Assembly: GCA_947167135.1 (NCBI GenBank)
Contig: CAMVGV010000009.1
Coordinates: forward strand, 1 to 64,000
Direction of reading: 5' to 3'
DNA: 64,000 nt
Source of the DNA: an uncultured Lachnospiraceae bacterium
Lineage (GTDB): Bacteria; Bacillota; Clostridia; Lachnospirales; Lachnospiraceae
The notes below the pieces were generated by a model that had not been told where the DNA came from, made no database searches, and saw only the letters and a list, made by a program, of their open reading frames with translations. Within the stretch, counting starts at the first letter, position 1. Every line of letters begins with the position of its first letter. Made by a program: the position numbers and the translations under genes. Shown in pieces: positions 33,470-41,916 of the stretch.

Positions 33470-34747
33470 ATGTTTCGAAAGGGATATGAAGTAATCATTA
33501 TTATCACCTATTTTGTGATGCTGGCGGTTTTTCTCGCCCTGAACCTTCTTTCTTCGGGGAGGGATATGGATCTTTGCAATCTGATAGTGAACGCTGCGCT
33601 GTTCCTTATTGCAGGCTGTATCTTTTTTACCTGTATCACGGGAAGCCTGATACCTGTTGCCAATATGACTGCAGAGCTTAAGGCTGTTACCAAAAGGATC
33701 GAAGAAGATGCGAAGCATTCACACAAATATCTCTGGGAAAAATACAAGGCGGAGAATACCGAGCTCTTCCGGGAGAGGATACTCGTCAAGCAGTACAAGG
33801 ATTATAATTATGAGCTTGAAAGGATAGTCGACAGCGACAAGGCCTATTACAAATGTGATATCGGGGAGTACATTGGCTTCGATCTTCTGGACTCCGTGAT
33901 CCACAGGGAAGCATTGAACCAGGTTGCGGGGGTTATGACGGGACTCGGAATCCTCGGCACCTTTATAGGACTTACGCTTGGACTGCAGGCCTTCAATACG
34001 GGAACCACCGCAGAGATAACAAACAGTATAGAGCCGCTGATGAACGGTATAAAGGTTGCTTTCCACACCTCCATTTTCGGGATGATCTTTTCGCTGGTAT
34101 TCAATTTCGTTTATAAAAGGAGGCTTGATGAAGGGGAGAACGCTATCCGCTCATTTTTAAGCGTATATAAGAAATATGTGATGCCGGACACCACTGCAGA
34201 GGGCGTGAACCGTATGATGGAGCTTCAGCAGAAGCAGACGGATGCTATAGTGCTTCTTTCCGATTACGCGGATATCAGGGCAAGAAACCAGATAGAGCAG
34301 CTTTCGAAGCTGGTAGATGTATTTATTTCAGAGCTTAATAAGTCTCTCGGGAATTCCTTTACCAATCTTTCGGAGATCATCAATAATACCATTGCCCTGC
34401 AGTCAAAGAATGAAAGGGCAATGAAGGAGATCTATGAGAAAAATCTCGGGACTGCAGAGGGGATCCAGGGAATCTTTAATGAATCCCGTGCACTGAACCA
34501 GTCATTGAAAAACTATGTGGCCGAGGTTCAGCTCCTTGAAAAAGCGGTGACCGGAGAAATAGAGGATCTTAAAAGACTGGGGGAAAGCAACAGGGAGCTT
34601 ATAACCGCTATCCCCAAGGAAACGGGGGAAACCTTCGGGATAATAAACGAAAACCTGCAGATGCTGTCAAAGAGCTATTCCGAAAGGCTGGATGAGCTTT
34701 CCGACGTTATCGAGGATATCAGGAAGAACCAGAGGAAAAAGTCATGA
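33470..34747 (+). CDS. ZorA/MotA-like proton channel subunit
   Basis: This 425-residue protein belongs to the MotA/TolQ/ExbB superfamily. Two N-terminal helices (~8-30, ~37-58), a cytoplasmic region, then the channel helices GLGILGTFIGLTLGL (~160-175) and GIKVAFHTSIFGMIFSLVFN (~190-210). A helical cytoplasmic tail of about 200 residues follows. The GTFIGL and LMNGIKVAFHTS elements and the long tail are closer to ZorA of Zorya defence systems than to flagellar MotA, although the tail is shorter than in Zorya. It would form a ring around two copies of the OmpA-domain partner encoded next (4-base overlap) and use ion flow for rotation. Confidence 0.8.
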   Translation: MFRKGYEVIIIITYFVMLAVFLALNLLSSGRDMDLCNLIVNAALFLIAGCIFFTCITGSLIPVANMTAELKAVTKRIEEDAKHSHKYLWEKYKAENTELFRERILVKQYKDYNYELERIVDSDKAYYKCDIGEYIGFDLLDSVIHREALNQVAGVMTGLGILGTFIGLTLGLQAFNTGTTAEITNSIEPLMNGIKVAFHTSIFGMIFSLVFNFVYKRRLDEGENAIRSFLSVYKKYVMPDTTAEGVNRMMELQQKQTDAIVLLSDYADIRARNQIEQLSKLVDVFISELNKSLGNSFTNLSEIINNTIALQSKNERAMKEIYEKNLGTAEGIQGIFNESRALNQSLKNYVAEVQLLEKAVTGEIEDLKRLGESNRELITAIPKETGETFGIINENLQMLSKSYSERLDELSDVIEDIRKNQRKKS

Positions 34748-35667
34748 GACGCAGATTGGGAAGAGACAGTGAAACCACATACTGGCTGTCGTATTCCGAC
34801 ATGATGGCCGGACTTCTCCTCGTATTTGTGATCATCATCGCGGTATCCATGCTGCATGCCAAAATACAGTATGACGAGAAGGAGCTTGAGCTTTCCGGAA
34901 AGGAAGAGGAGCTTCTCATAAGATCCGACGAGCTTGAAAAGGAGAGGGAGGTCGTCTCAAAGCAGAAGGCAACCCTTGATGAGCAGCAGAAGATGCTGAA
35001 TGCCCAGGAGGAGGCTCTGGCGGAACAGGGTGAAAAGATAGCCATACAGGAAAAAACCTTAAAGGAGCAGCATGAGCTCTTAAACAAGCTGGAAGCCATA
35101 ATGAGCGAGCAGCAGCAGAAGCTGGACGACATCATAGGCGTAAGGGCAGAGCTGGTGGAGGAGCTCAGGGAGGAATTCGATGACTCGGACTTAAAGGTTT
35201 CGGTGGATGAAACTACGGGCGCCATAACCTTCGATGCCAGTATTCTCTTTGATTATAATAAGTCTGTCTTAAAGGAATCGGGAAAGGATTTCCTTTCGAA
35301 GTTTCTCCCGAGATACGCCGATGTACTCCTTAGTGACAAATATAAGGACAATATTTCCGAGATCCTGATAGAGGGACATACCGATACGGAGGGGAAATAT
35401 CTCTTCAATCTGGAGCTTTCACAGAAGAGGGCACTGGCTGTTGCAAGCTACTGCCTGGATGACAACAGCGGAGTAGTGGATGATGAACAGCTGGAGGCCC
35501 TGAGGGAGCTTACCTCCGCCACAGGGAAATCATACAGTAATCCCGTTCTTGATGAGGAGGGCGAGGTGGATATGGAGGCTTCCAGAAGGGTGGAATTCCT
35601 TTTCCGCCTGAAGGATGAAGAGATGGTTCGTGAAATGATAGAGATTTTGAGCGATGAAGAGGAATAA
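34744..35667 (+). CDS. ZorB/MotB-like OmpA-domain subunit
   Basis: This 307-residue partner of the ZorA-like channel has a single membrane helix SYSDMMAGLLLVFVIIIAV (~16-34) with Asp19 as the ion-carrying residue, a ~100-residue Gln/Glu-rich coiled coil (~42-140) and an OmpA/MotB peptidoglycan-binding domain (~155-295) with ILFDYNKSVL, EILIEGHTDTEG and SQKRALAVASYC. The coiled coil is much longer than in MotB and would span to the cell wall. It overlaps the upstream gene by 4 bases and the kinase gene by 14. No ZorC, ZorD or ZorE gene follows, so a defence role is not indicated; regulation of envelope or movement is more likely. Confidence 0.85.
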   Translation: MRRRLGRDSETTYWLSYSDMMAGLLLVFVIIIAVSMLHAKIQYDEKELELSGKEEELLIRSDELEKEREVVSKQKATLDEQQKMLNAQEEALAEQGEKIAIQEKTLKEQHELLNKLEAIMSEQQQKLDDIIGVRAELVEELREEFDDSDLKVSVDETTGAITFDASILFDYNKSVLKESGKDFLSKFLPRYADVLLSDKYKDNISEILIEGHTDTEGKYLFNLELSQKRALAVASYCLDDNSGVVDDEQLEALRELTSATGKSYSNPVLDEEGEVDMEASRRVEFLFRLKDEEMVREMIEILSDEEE

Positions 35668-37201
35668 GAGGCGTTTCAGCTTTAGAAATTCCATACGTAC
35701 GGAATTTGCGGTGATCTTTATCATAGTCATGATGCTGACTTTCGGGGCGTACTGGATCATCAACAGCTTTTTCCTGCAGCGCTACTATATCCTCTATAAG
35801 GAGAACGGACTCAAAAGATCCTATGACGCGGCAGAGAACCTGACTCTTTCGGATGATCCGGGAAGCGAGGGCTTCAGACAGGATTTCCTTAAGCTCTGTT
35901 CCGCATCGAACCTGAACGCCGCCATCGTCACAACGGGACTTGAAACCGTGGTGTCCACCACCGGCGACAATATAATGACGGTAAGGCTTTTTGACCATGT
36001 ATTTGACATAGACAATCCCCGGCACAAGCAGCCTGTTGTATTGTATCAGGACGAACGTTATGAGATATGCATAGCAGATGACCCCCGGATGAAGATTGAC
36101 TATCTGGAGCTTTGGGGGAGTCTTTCAAACGGGTATTTCATTATAATGCGGACACCTCTGGACTCAATCAGGGAGAGTGTGAGGGTGTCAAATGCTTTCT
36201 TAGGCTATGTGGGATTCTTTATGGTGATAATAAGCGCTGTACTCATTTGGCTTGTGGCCGGGAAGATCACGAAACCCATAGGAGAGATGGCAGAGATATC
36301 CGAGAGAATGTCAGGGCTGGATTTTGACGCAAAGATCACCATCAAAAGCAGGAATGAGATAGGGATACTGGGGGAGCACTTAAATGACCTTTCGGAGATA
36401 CTGGAGAAAACCATTTCGGAATTAAAGACCTCCAATAATGAGCTGACCCGGGATATAGAGAAAAAGGAAAAGCTGAATTCCATGAGGCTTGAATTCCTTT
36501 CAAATATCGCTCACGAGCTGAAGACTCCCATCGCCCTGGTTCAGGGCTACGCAGAGGGGCTGAAGGACGGCATCGCGTCATCAGAGGAGGACAGGGATTA
36601 TTACTGCTCTGTCATAATGGATGAGGCGGACAAGATGAATAAGCTGGTCCGCAATCTTATGACACTGAATGAGCTTGAATTCGGATCCGATATGATCAAT
36701 CTGGAGAGATTCGACCTCACCGAGCTTGTAAGGGGCTGCATCCAGTCAAATGAGCTCATCATAAGCCAGAACGGTATAAGAATAGATTTTGATATTGACA
36801 AACCTGTGTTTGTGTGGTCTGATGAATTCAAGACCGAAGAGGTTATAACCAACTATCTCTCAAACGCCATCCACTACTGCAGGATACCTGCCGATGCGGA
36901 TGTCACGGGAGACAGGGAAAAAAGGATAGAGATTTGCTTCTCTCAAAGAGGAGAAAGCCTGAGGGTCAGTGTTTTCAATACCGGTGATCCGGTACCGGAA
37001 GAAGCGGTGCCCCACCTCTTTGAGAAGTTTTACAAGGTCGATAAGGCAAGGACCAGGGAATACGGCGGTTCGGGCATAGGACTGTCCATAGTGAAAGCAA
37101 TAATGGATGCCCTGAACCGGGGCTACGGAATCGAAAATTACAGTAACGGAGTTTCGTTCTGGTTCGAGCTCGACTGTAAGGACGTCGGAAATGAAGCATA
37201 A
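35654..37201 (+). CDS. HAMP sensor histidine kinase
   Basis: This 515-residue sensor kinase has a helix at ~17-40, an extracellular sensor of ~140 residues, a second helix at ~183-205, a HAMP domain (~208-260), a dimerisation domain with FLSNIAHELKTPIAL (phosphorylated His near 284) and an ATPase domain with NYLSNAIHYC and the G boxes NTGDPVPEE and GGSGIGLSIVKAI. All key motifs are intact. No response regulator gene is adjacent, so it is an orphan or signals to a distant partner; the CheV receiver at 38113 is the nearest receiver domain. It overlaps the ZorB-like gene and the following lipoprotein gene, so all are one transcription unit. Confidence 0.9.
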   Translation: MKRNKRRFSFRNSIRTEFAVIFIIVMMLTFGAYWIINSFFLQRYYILYKENGLKRSYDAAENLTLSDDPGSEGFRQDFLKLCSASNLNAAIVTTGLETVVSTTGDNIMTVRLFDHVFDIDNPRHKQPVVLYQDERYEICIADDPRMKIDYLELWGSLSNGYFIIMRTPLDSIRESVRVSNAFLGYVGFFMVIISAVLIWLVAGKITKPIGEMAEISERMSGLDFDAKITIKSRNEIGILGEHLNDLSEILEKTISELKTSNNELTRDIEKKEKLNSMRLEFLSNIAHELKTPIALVQGYAEGLKDGIASSEEDRDYYCSVIMDEADKMNKLVRNLMTLNELEFGSDMINLERFDLTELVRGCIQSNELIISQNGIRIDFDIDKPVFVWSDEFKTEEVITNYLSNAIHYCRIPADADVTGDREKRIEICFSQRGESLRVSVFNTGDPVPEEAVPHLFEKFYKVDKARTREYGGSGIGLSIVKAIMDALNRGYGIENYSNGVSFWFELDCKDVGNEA

Positions 37202-38036
37202 AGCGGAAATGATAAAGTTCATAGCGGTGCTGGCAGCGGTGGTCATTTTTTCAGGCGGCTGCGGCAGCTTCGTGGATCTCAGCGAGGATGAGTCAAAGCA
37301 GATAGTGAATTACTCCACCAACGTGCTTAATGACCACAATTCGGCCATCAAGGGTTCGCTAAAGGAGCTTACAAAGACAGATCTGAAGGACATCGTAATT
37401 AAGGATGACCCATCAATTATTCAGGAGATCGAGGAGGCAAAGGAGGAAGCCACCAAGGAGATCGAGGAAGCCCAGACACCTAAGGAAGAGATAGCTTCCG
37501 CCGGAGAGGGCGAGGCCGGGGAAGAAGAGAAAAGCGGTCCGATGGAGTTACAGGATGCGGACATTGCGGAGCTTATCGGTCTTCAGGGCTTCTCTGTTGA
37601 GTATTCGGGACATGGGATACTGGACTCCTATCCGGATCCCTCGGATACGGAGTCGGACATGCTTTTTTCCATAGAACCGGCTGCTAAAGATGATAAGCTT
37701 CTGGTACTCTATTTTAACGTGACGAATACCGGGGAAGAGGAGGCAGTCTGCAATATCCTTTCCCTTCAGCCCAGGTTCCGCTTCAAGACCGGAGGAAAGA
37801 CCCACAGCTTCCTTACCACCCTTTTACTTGACGATCTTTCAACCCTTGAAGTCACACTTCAGGGCGGAGAGAGTAAGAGGGCTGTCCTGGTCGCAGAGCT
37901 CAGTTCGGAAAAACTTGCCGGCCTGTCGGATTTAACCCTTATAATAATGGGCGGCGAAGAGAATACCGAGATCCTTCTGGAGAAGGAAGCAGGCGGCGGG
38001 ACGGAGGCTCCGGCACCAGAGGAAAAGAATAACTAA
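37191..38036 (+). CDS. lipoprotein with DUF4352-like domain
   Basis: This 281-residue protein begins with a lipoprotein signal (basic start, hydrophobic core, SGGC with Cys24). An acidic, low-complexity linker (~75-125, repeats of Glu, Ala, Lys) precedes a beta-rich domain (~135-270) with LLVLYFNVTNTGEEEAVC, a pattern similar to the DUF4352 / telokin-like lipoproteins of Firmicutes. It is expected on the outer face of the membrane near the kinase sensor. It overlaps the kinase gene by 11 bases. It may modulate that kinase or the motor pair; function is not known. Confidence 0.75.
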   Translation: MKHKAEMIKFIAVLAAVVIFSGGCGSFVDLSEDESKQIVNYSTNVLNDHNSAIKGSLKELTKTDLKDIVIKDDPSIIQEIEEAKEEATKEIEEAQTPKEEIASAGEGEAGEEEKSGPMELQDADIAELIGLQGFSVEYSGHGILDSYPDPSDTESDMLFSIEPAAKDDKLLVLYFNVTNTGEEEAVCNILSLQPRFRFKTGGKTHSFLTTLLLDDLSTLEVTLQGGESKRAVLVAELSSEKLAGLSDLTLIIMGGEENTEILLEKEAGGGTEAPAPEEKNN

Positions 38037-38051
38037 AAAATAAATGTTTTT

Positions 38052-38080
38052 TTGTTATTTTTTATAAAATATGTTATAAT
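38052..38080 (+). promoter_or_regulatory. promoter of the cheV gene
   Basis: TTGTTA at 38052-38057 and a perfect TATAAT at 38075-38080 are 17 bases apart within an AT-rich stretch. The cheV start codon lies 33 bases downstream. cheV can therefore be expressed apart from the upstream operon. Confidence 0.75.
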
Positions 38081-38112
38081 CTGTCCAGTATACTTTATGA
38101 GAGGTGCTATGT

Positions 38113-39018
38113 ATGGAAACAAAAATTCTTCTTGAAAACGGTACCAACGAACTGGAGATCCTGGAATTCAAGCTGGGACAGGATTCTTACGGCATAAATG
38201 TTGCCAAGATCACCGAGATCATTCCTTATCAGGCGGTTACTCCGGTTCCCAATGCACATCCCAGTATTGAGGGAATATTCATGCCCCGTGATAAGATGAT
38301 CACGGCGATAAACCTGAAGAACTGCCTTCAGCGCGGCGATCAGGAGGATAAGGGTCTGTTCATTATCACTAATTTCAATAAGCTGGACATAGCATTCCAT
38401 GTTGACTCGGTAGTGGGAATACACAGGGTTTCATGGACGGCCATCATTAAGCCGGATGCCACTGTCAATACGGTTGAAGCCGGTGTGTCGACGGGTATTG
38501 TGAAATTCGATGACAGACTGGTGATCATTCTGGATTTCGAGAAGATCGTGACGGATATCAGCCCGGAGACGGGACTCAGGGTTACGGAGATTGATGAGCT
38601 CGGAGAGCGCAACAGAAGCGAGGTTCCCATTGTTATGGCCGAGGATTCGGTTCTCCTGCATAAGCTTATCTCCGATTCCCTTAAGAAGGCAGGCTACAAT
38701 AATCTCACCGACTTTGAGAACGGTCAGGAAGCCTGGGACTATATCTCGAGATGTGTGGCTGAGGGAACACTGGCGCAGAAGGTTGGACTCGTTATAACCG
38801 ATATTGAGATGCCGATTATGGACGGCCACAGGCTTACCAAGCTTATTAAAACAGAGGACAAGACACGGAAGATCCCGGTTGTCATTTTCTCCTCCCTTGT
38901 AAATGACGAGATGAGGAAAAAGGGTGAGCAGCTCGGAGCCGATGCACAGCTCAGTAAGCCTGAGATCGGTAATCTGGTTCGTGAAATTGACAGGCTGGTA
39001 AACATCAGCGCTGAGTAG
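38113..39018 (+). CDS. cheV: CheV chemotaxis coupling protein
   Basis: This 301-residue protein joins a CheW domain (residues ~10-160; LEFKLGQDSYGINVAKITEII) to a receiver domain (~175-298). The receiver keeps the acidic pair in MAEDS, the phospho-acceptor Asp near 230 in VITDIEMPIMDG, the switch residues SS and the Lys in SKPEIG. CheV couples chemoreceptors to CheA and adapts through phosphorylation. AGAGGTG 6 bases before ATG 38113 sets the start; a GTG at 38104 is in frame. An intrinsic terminator follows. Its position after the motor-like operon suggests that this strain connects receptor signalling to that operon or to motility; no CheA is in the window. Confidence 0.9.
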   Translation: METKILLENGTNELEILEFKLGQDSYGINVAKITEIIPYQAVTPVPNAHPSIEGIFMPRDKMITAINLKNCLQRGDQEDKGLFIITNFNKLDIAFHVDSVVGIHRVSWTAIIKPDATVNTVEAGVSTGIVKFDDRLVIILDFEKIVTDISPETGLRVTEIDELGERNRSEVPIVMAEDSVLLHKLISDSLKKAGYNNLTDFENGQEAWDYISRCVAEGTLAQKVGLVITDIEMPIMDGHRLTKLIKTEDKTRKIPVVIFSSLVNDEMRKKGEQLGADAQLSKPEIGNLVREIDRLVNISAE

Positions 39019-39060
39019 ACTCGGGGTTCGGTTTTGTTTTGATGGAAAAGAGTTGATACT

Positions 39061-39090
39061 AAAGAGTTCCGGTTTTCGGGACTCTTTTTT
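39061..39090 (+). terminator. intrinsic terminator after cheV
   Basis: AAGAGTTCC and GGGACTCTT form a 9-bp stem with one G-T pair and a short loop, followed by TTTTTT. It ends the cheV transcript before the sugar genes. Confidence 0.8.
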
Positions 39091-39109
39091 AAGGGGTTGT
39101 GTTTAATTT

Positions 39110-39121
39110 ACTTTACATTGT
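39110..39121 (+). promoter_or_regulatory. ACTTTACATTGT box before the first sugar kinase
   Basis: This 12-base box matches 11 of 12 bases of a box in the promoter of the second sugar kinase (41847-41858). The two kinase genes flank a ROK repressor gene, so the box is a candidate operator for that repressor. Confidence 0.4.
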
Positions 39122-39148
39122 GCACAGATCCTAAGGAAAGGAGCGGAA

Positions 39149-40090
39149 ATGACTGATATTCTGATAATGGGAGAAACACTGGTGGAGATAATGAGGGACA
39201 GGGAAGGAGTTGAGCTCTATAATGAAGGGCTGTTCCGGGGACCCTTCCCCAGCGGTGCGCCTGCAATATGCGCAAGCGCGGCTGCAAGACTGGGAAGCCG
39301 GGTGGCTTTGATAAGCGGGGTCGGAAATGACGATTTCGGGAAATGCATACTGGACAGGATGAAGGAGCTGAAGGTGGATACGAGCCACGTGGTGGTAAAC
39401 GATACGGTTTCGACCGGCTGTGCCTTCGTCACATACTTTTCCGACGGATCCAGGAAGTTCCTTTTCCATATGGGGAATACCCCCGCAGTAGAGGCCAAGG
39501 CTCCTGGAAAGGATGATTTCAGCGGCGTAAAGTATATGCACATAATGGGCTGTTCTCTTATGGCCAAGAAGGAATTCGCGGATGAGATATTAAAGACCAT
39601 GCATATCTACGCGGACAACGGAGCAAAGATTTCCTTTGATCCCAATATCAGAACGGAGCTTAAGGGGAACGGCGATCTCGACAGGATACTTGAAGAGGTC
39701 CTTCAGAGCACTTCCATCTTCCTTCCCGGCAGGGAGGAGCTCCTTACCTTTACCGGACAGAAGGACGTGGAAAGTGCCGTTTCGAAGTGCTTCAGCTATC
39801 CCAATATGGAGATCGTGCTTATGAAGGACGGCTCAAGGGGCAGCACGCTCTTCAGAAAGGGCGGGGAGCCCCTTAGCTGCCCGGTATATAAGGTTGAGCA
39901 GGCGGATGCGACCGGAGCCGGGGACTGCTTCGACGGAGCCTTCCTTGCAGGGCTTGTTCAGGGACTCCCGCTTGACAGGGCAGTAAAGAACGCATCGGCG
40001 GCAGGAGCGCTCAATGCTGCAGCCTTTGGGCCCATGGAGGGGGATATCTCTCCCGAAACCGTTGAGAAAATGATATCGCAGGGAAGCTGA
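39149..40090 (+). CDS. PfkB-family sugar kinase
   Basis: This 313-residue ribokinase-family kinase phosphorylates a sugar or sugar acid. The start GETLVEIM and the two Gly segment PSGAPAICASAAARLG (~35-50) form the substrate site. The C-terminal PfkB signature DATGAGDCFDGAFLAGL (~252-268) contains the catalytic Asp. The closest general resemblance is to 2-keto-3-deoxygluconate kinase and fructokinase, but the substrate cannot be fixed by eye. AAGGAG stands 6 bases before ATG 39149. It shares a putative operator with the kinase at 41917 and lies beside a ROK regulator, so it is likely controlled by the same sugar signal. Confidence 0.85.
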   Translation: MTDILIMGETLVEIMRDREGVELYNEGLFRGPFPSGAPAICASAAARLGSRVALISGVGNDDFGKCILDRMKELKVDTSHVVVNDTVSTGCAFVTYFSDGSRKFLFHMGNTPAVEAKAPGKDDFSGVKYMHIMGCSLMAKKEFADEILKTMHIYADNGAKISFDPNIRTELKGNGDLDRILEEVLQSTSIFLPGREELLTFTGQKDVESAVSKCFSYPNMEIVLMKDGSRGSTLFRKGGEPLSCPVYKVEQADATGAGDCFDGAFLAGLVQGLPLDRAVKNASAAGALNAAAFGPMEGDISPETVEKMISQGS

Positions 40091-40104
40091 ACTAAAGAGC
40101 GGCC

Positions 40105-40280
40105 TTCGCGCTACGATCCCGCTAAGCTCATCCTTCGTCTTATAACGAAATTTTGCTCGGCGCTGTTCCGGTCTTGCGTATTTACACTTTGAGTGCTAGC
40201 ATTGCCTGAACGCAAGACCGGCCTTCGCACTCGCAAAATTTATAAGCCTCGGATTCGCCAAGCGGGACGTGCTGATTGCT
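40105..40280. repeat. 176-bp palindromic element, copy 1
   Basis: This element is repeated almost exactly (175 of 176 bases) at 40352-40527. Inside, CCGGTCTTGCGT and ACGCAAGACCGG form a 12-bp perfect inverted pair, and CTTATA..AATTTTGC pairs with GCAAAATT.TATAAG further out, so each copy can form one long hairpin. There is no gene in it. The 40091-40611 gap is made up of the two copies, a REP-like unit and short linkers. Confidence 0.9.
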
Positions 40281-40281
40281 T

Positions 40282-40311
40282 GTCATCCTGAGCGAAGCGA
40301 AGGATCTTTCC
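40282..40311. repeat. REP-like dispersed repeat, copy 2
   Basis: GTCATCCTGAGCGAAGCGA followed by AGGATCTTTCC is the cleanest copy of the family also seen at 17811 and 60094. It lies between the two 176-bp elements. Confidence 0.7.
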
Positions 40312-40325
40312 ACGGATCTTTCACT

Positions 40326-40555
40326 TGTGTCCCGGCTTGCTGACTGTTTTTTTCGCGCTACGATCCCGCTAAGCTCATCCTTCGTCTTATAACGAAATTT
40401 TGCTCGGCGCTGTTCCGGTCTTGCGTATTTACACTTTGAGTGCTAGCATTGCCTGAACGCAAGACCGGCCTTCGCACTCGCAAAATTTATAAGCCTCGGA
40501 TTCGCTAAGCGGGACGTGCTGATTGCTCAAAAAACAGTTAGCAATCCGGGACACA
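40326..40555. repeat. 176-bp palindromic element, copy 2, within 27-bp inverted repeats
   Basis: Copy 2 of the 176-bp element is at 40352-40527. It is framed by 27-base inverted arms at 40326-40352 and 40529-40555 (25 of 27 match; left arm begins TGTGTCCCGG, right arm ends CCGGGACACA). Copy 1 lacks these arms. The arms and inner palindrome together form one long hairpin and resemble a small non-autonomous mobile element. Confidence 0.8.
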
Positions 40556-40611
40556 GGATAATGACATTGGCAATACGGAATAGATGAAGAAAGGAAAAGC
40601 ATCTTCGACAA

Positions 40612-41769
40612 ATGGAAACGTACGGTAGAAATTCATCCGACAACCGCAGAAATAACCGGGGCAGGGTTCTTCAGATGGTGGCAACGGGAAGGTGCAAGAC
40701 GAGGCAGGAGCTTGTCAGCACCATGGGGCTCACCAAGATGTCTATTTCAAATATTGTTGCCGAATTCCTGGAGAAGGGGATCCTAGTCGAAAGCGGAAAG
40801 AACCAGGCTAAGAGATTCGGGAGACGCTCCGTTAATCTGGATATTTCGGATGAGGCTCCGAAGGTCGTGGGGATACTTATCGTCCGTGACCGTGTCGAGG
40901 CTGTTCTCTGCGATATGAAGCTCAGGATCTTCAAAAGAAAGGCAGAGAAGCTTAAGAAGCCGGATGAGAAGGAGCTGATAAATATAGTCTTCTCTCTGGT
41001 TGACGAGATGCTGGAATTTGACAGCAATGTTGTGGGTATAGGCGTTTCCAGCTTAGGACCCGTAAACCATGAAACCGGGGTGATACTTAAGCCACCGTAT
41101 TTTTTCGGCATACAGAACCTTCCGGTTGCGAAGCTTCTGGAAACCAGATATTCCCTGCCTGTCAGGGTTCATCAGGATAACCAGAGCGGAGCGCTGGAGG
41201 AATACCTCTACGGGAACGGCAGGGGGCACGAAAACCTTATGCTTCTCGGAATCGAAAGGGGTGTGGGCTGCGGAGTCATTAAGGACGGTGCGGTTTATGT
41301 GGGCAATCTGAACCTTTCCCCGGAAATAGGCCATGTGAGCGTTGATTACAAGGGACGGCGCTGTGTCTGCGGCAACAGGGGCTGTCTCGAAATGTATGTT
41401 AATTCCGAGGAAATGAAATTCCTGCTGGAGAAGGCCCTTGGCACGGAGGGTACTCTGGAGGAGCTGTATGCCATGGATGAAACGGAGGACGTTTCAAACG
41501 TCCTGGAGGATATGCTGGAAAGACTTTCGGCAGGTCTGTCCTCAATGATAAACCTTATGAATCTGGATCTTTTGCTCCTCGGCTATGACGGGGTGCTGAT
41601 ACCGGAAAAGTATGTAAACCGTCTGGAACGCCGTATCAATGAGCGTCTGTTCTATTCGGGAATTATGAGAGTGGACGTTAAAAAGCCGTTTTATGGAAAA
41701 GATGCCCAGCTGCTCGGCGGCGCATGCAATATTTTATCGGCAGTGTTTAACGGAGATATCTTTATCTGA
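40612..41769 (+). CDS. ROK-family transcriptional repressor
   Basis: This 385-residue protein has an N-terminal winged helix (~20-70; TRQELVSTMGLTKMSISNIV) and a ROK domain. The ROK part shows HQDNQSGALEEYLYGNG, GVGCGVIKDG and the zinc motif CVCGNRGCLEMY (~250-262). This is the NagC/XylR type, which releases DNA on binding a sugar. The catalytic region of ROK kinases is present only in altered form, as expected for a regulator. No good ribosome site lies directly before ATG 40612. It sits between two PfkB kinase genes that share a putative operator and upstream of the sugar operon, so it probably controls both. Confidence 0.85.
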   Translation: METYGRNSSDNRRNNRGRVLQMVATGRCKTRQELVSTMGLTKMSISNIVAEFLEKGILVESGKNQAKRFGRRSVNLDISDEAPKVVGILIVRDRVEAVLCDMKLRIFKRKAEKLKKPDEKELINIVFSLVDEMLEFDSNVVGIGVSSLGPVNHETGVILKPPYFFGIQNLPVAKLLETRYSLPVRVHQDNQSGALEEYLYGNGRGHENLMLLGIERGVGCGVIKDGAVYVGNLNLSPEIGHVSVDYKGRRCVCGNRGCLEMYVNSEEMKFLLEKALGTEGTLEELYAMDETEDVSNVLEDMLERLSAGLSSMINLMNLDLLLLGYDGVLIPEKYVNRLERRINERLFYSGIMRVDVKKPFYGKDAQLLGGACNILSAVFNGDIFI

Positions 41770-41835
41770 CAGGTACTCTGGTCAATTCTACGAAAAAATC
41801 CCAACATATTAAATGCTTTTTTAACAAAAAGCGAA

Positions 41836-41872
41836 ATTGTATATTGACTTTACAATGTTGATATAGTAGTAT
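41836..41872 (+). promoter_or_regulatory. sugar-operon promoter with operator
   Basis: TTGACT at 41844-41849 and TAGTAT at 41867-41872 are 17 bases apart. The inverted pair ATTGTA (41836-41841) and TACAAT (41851-41856) surrounds the -35 box. Part of it is the ACTTTACAATGT box shared with 39110. This is a good place for the ROK repressor to bind and block the promoter. Confidence 0.65.
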
Positions 41873-41916
41873 CATATTATGTTCATAAGTCGGCTAACGG
41901 CAGAATGGAGATCAAT

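Noticed and set aside
33470-35667. A complete Zorya anti-phage system
   Set aside because: Only ZorA/ZorB-like genes are present; no ZorC, ZorD or ZorE type gene lies nearby, and the neighbours are signalling proteins.
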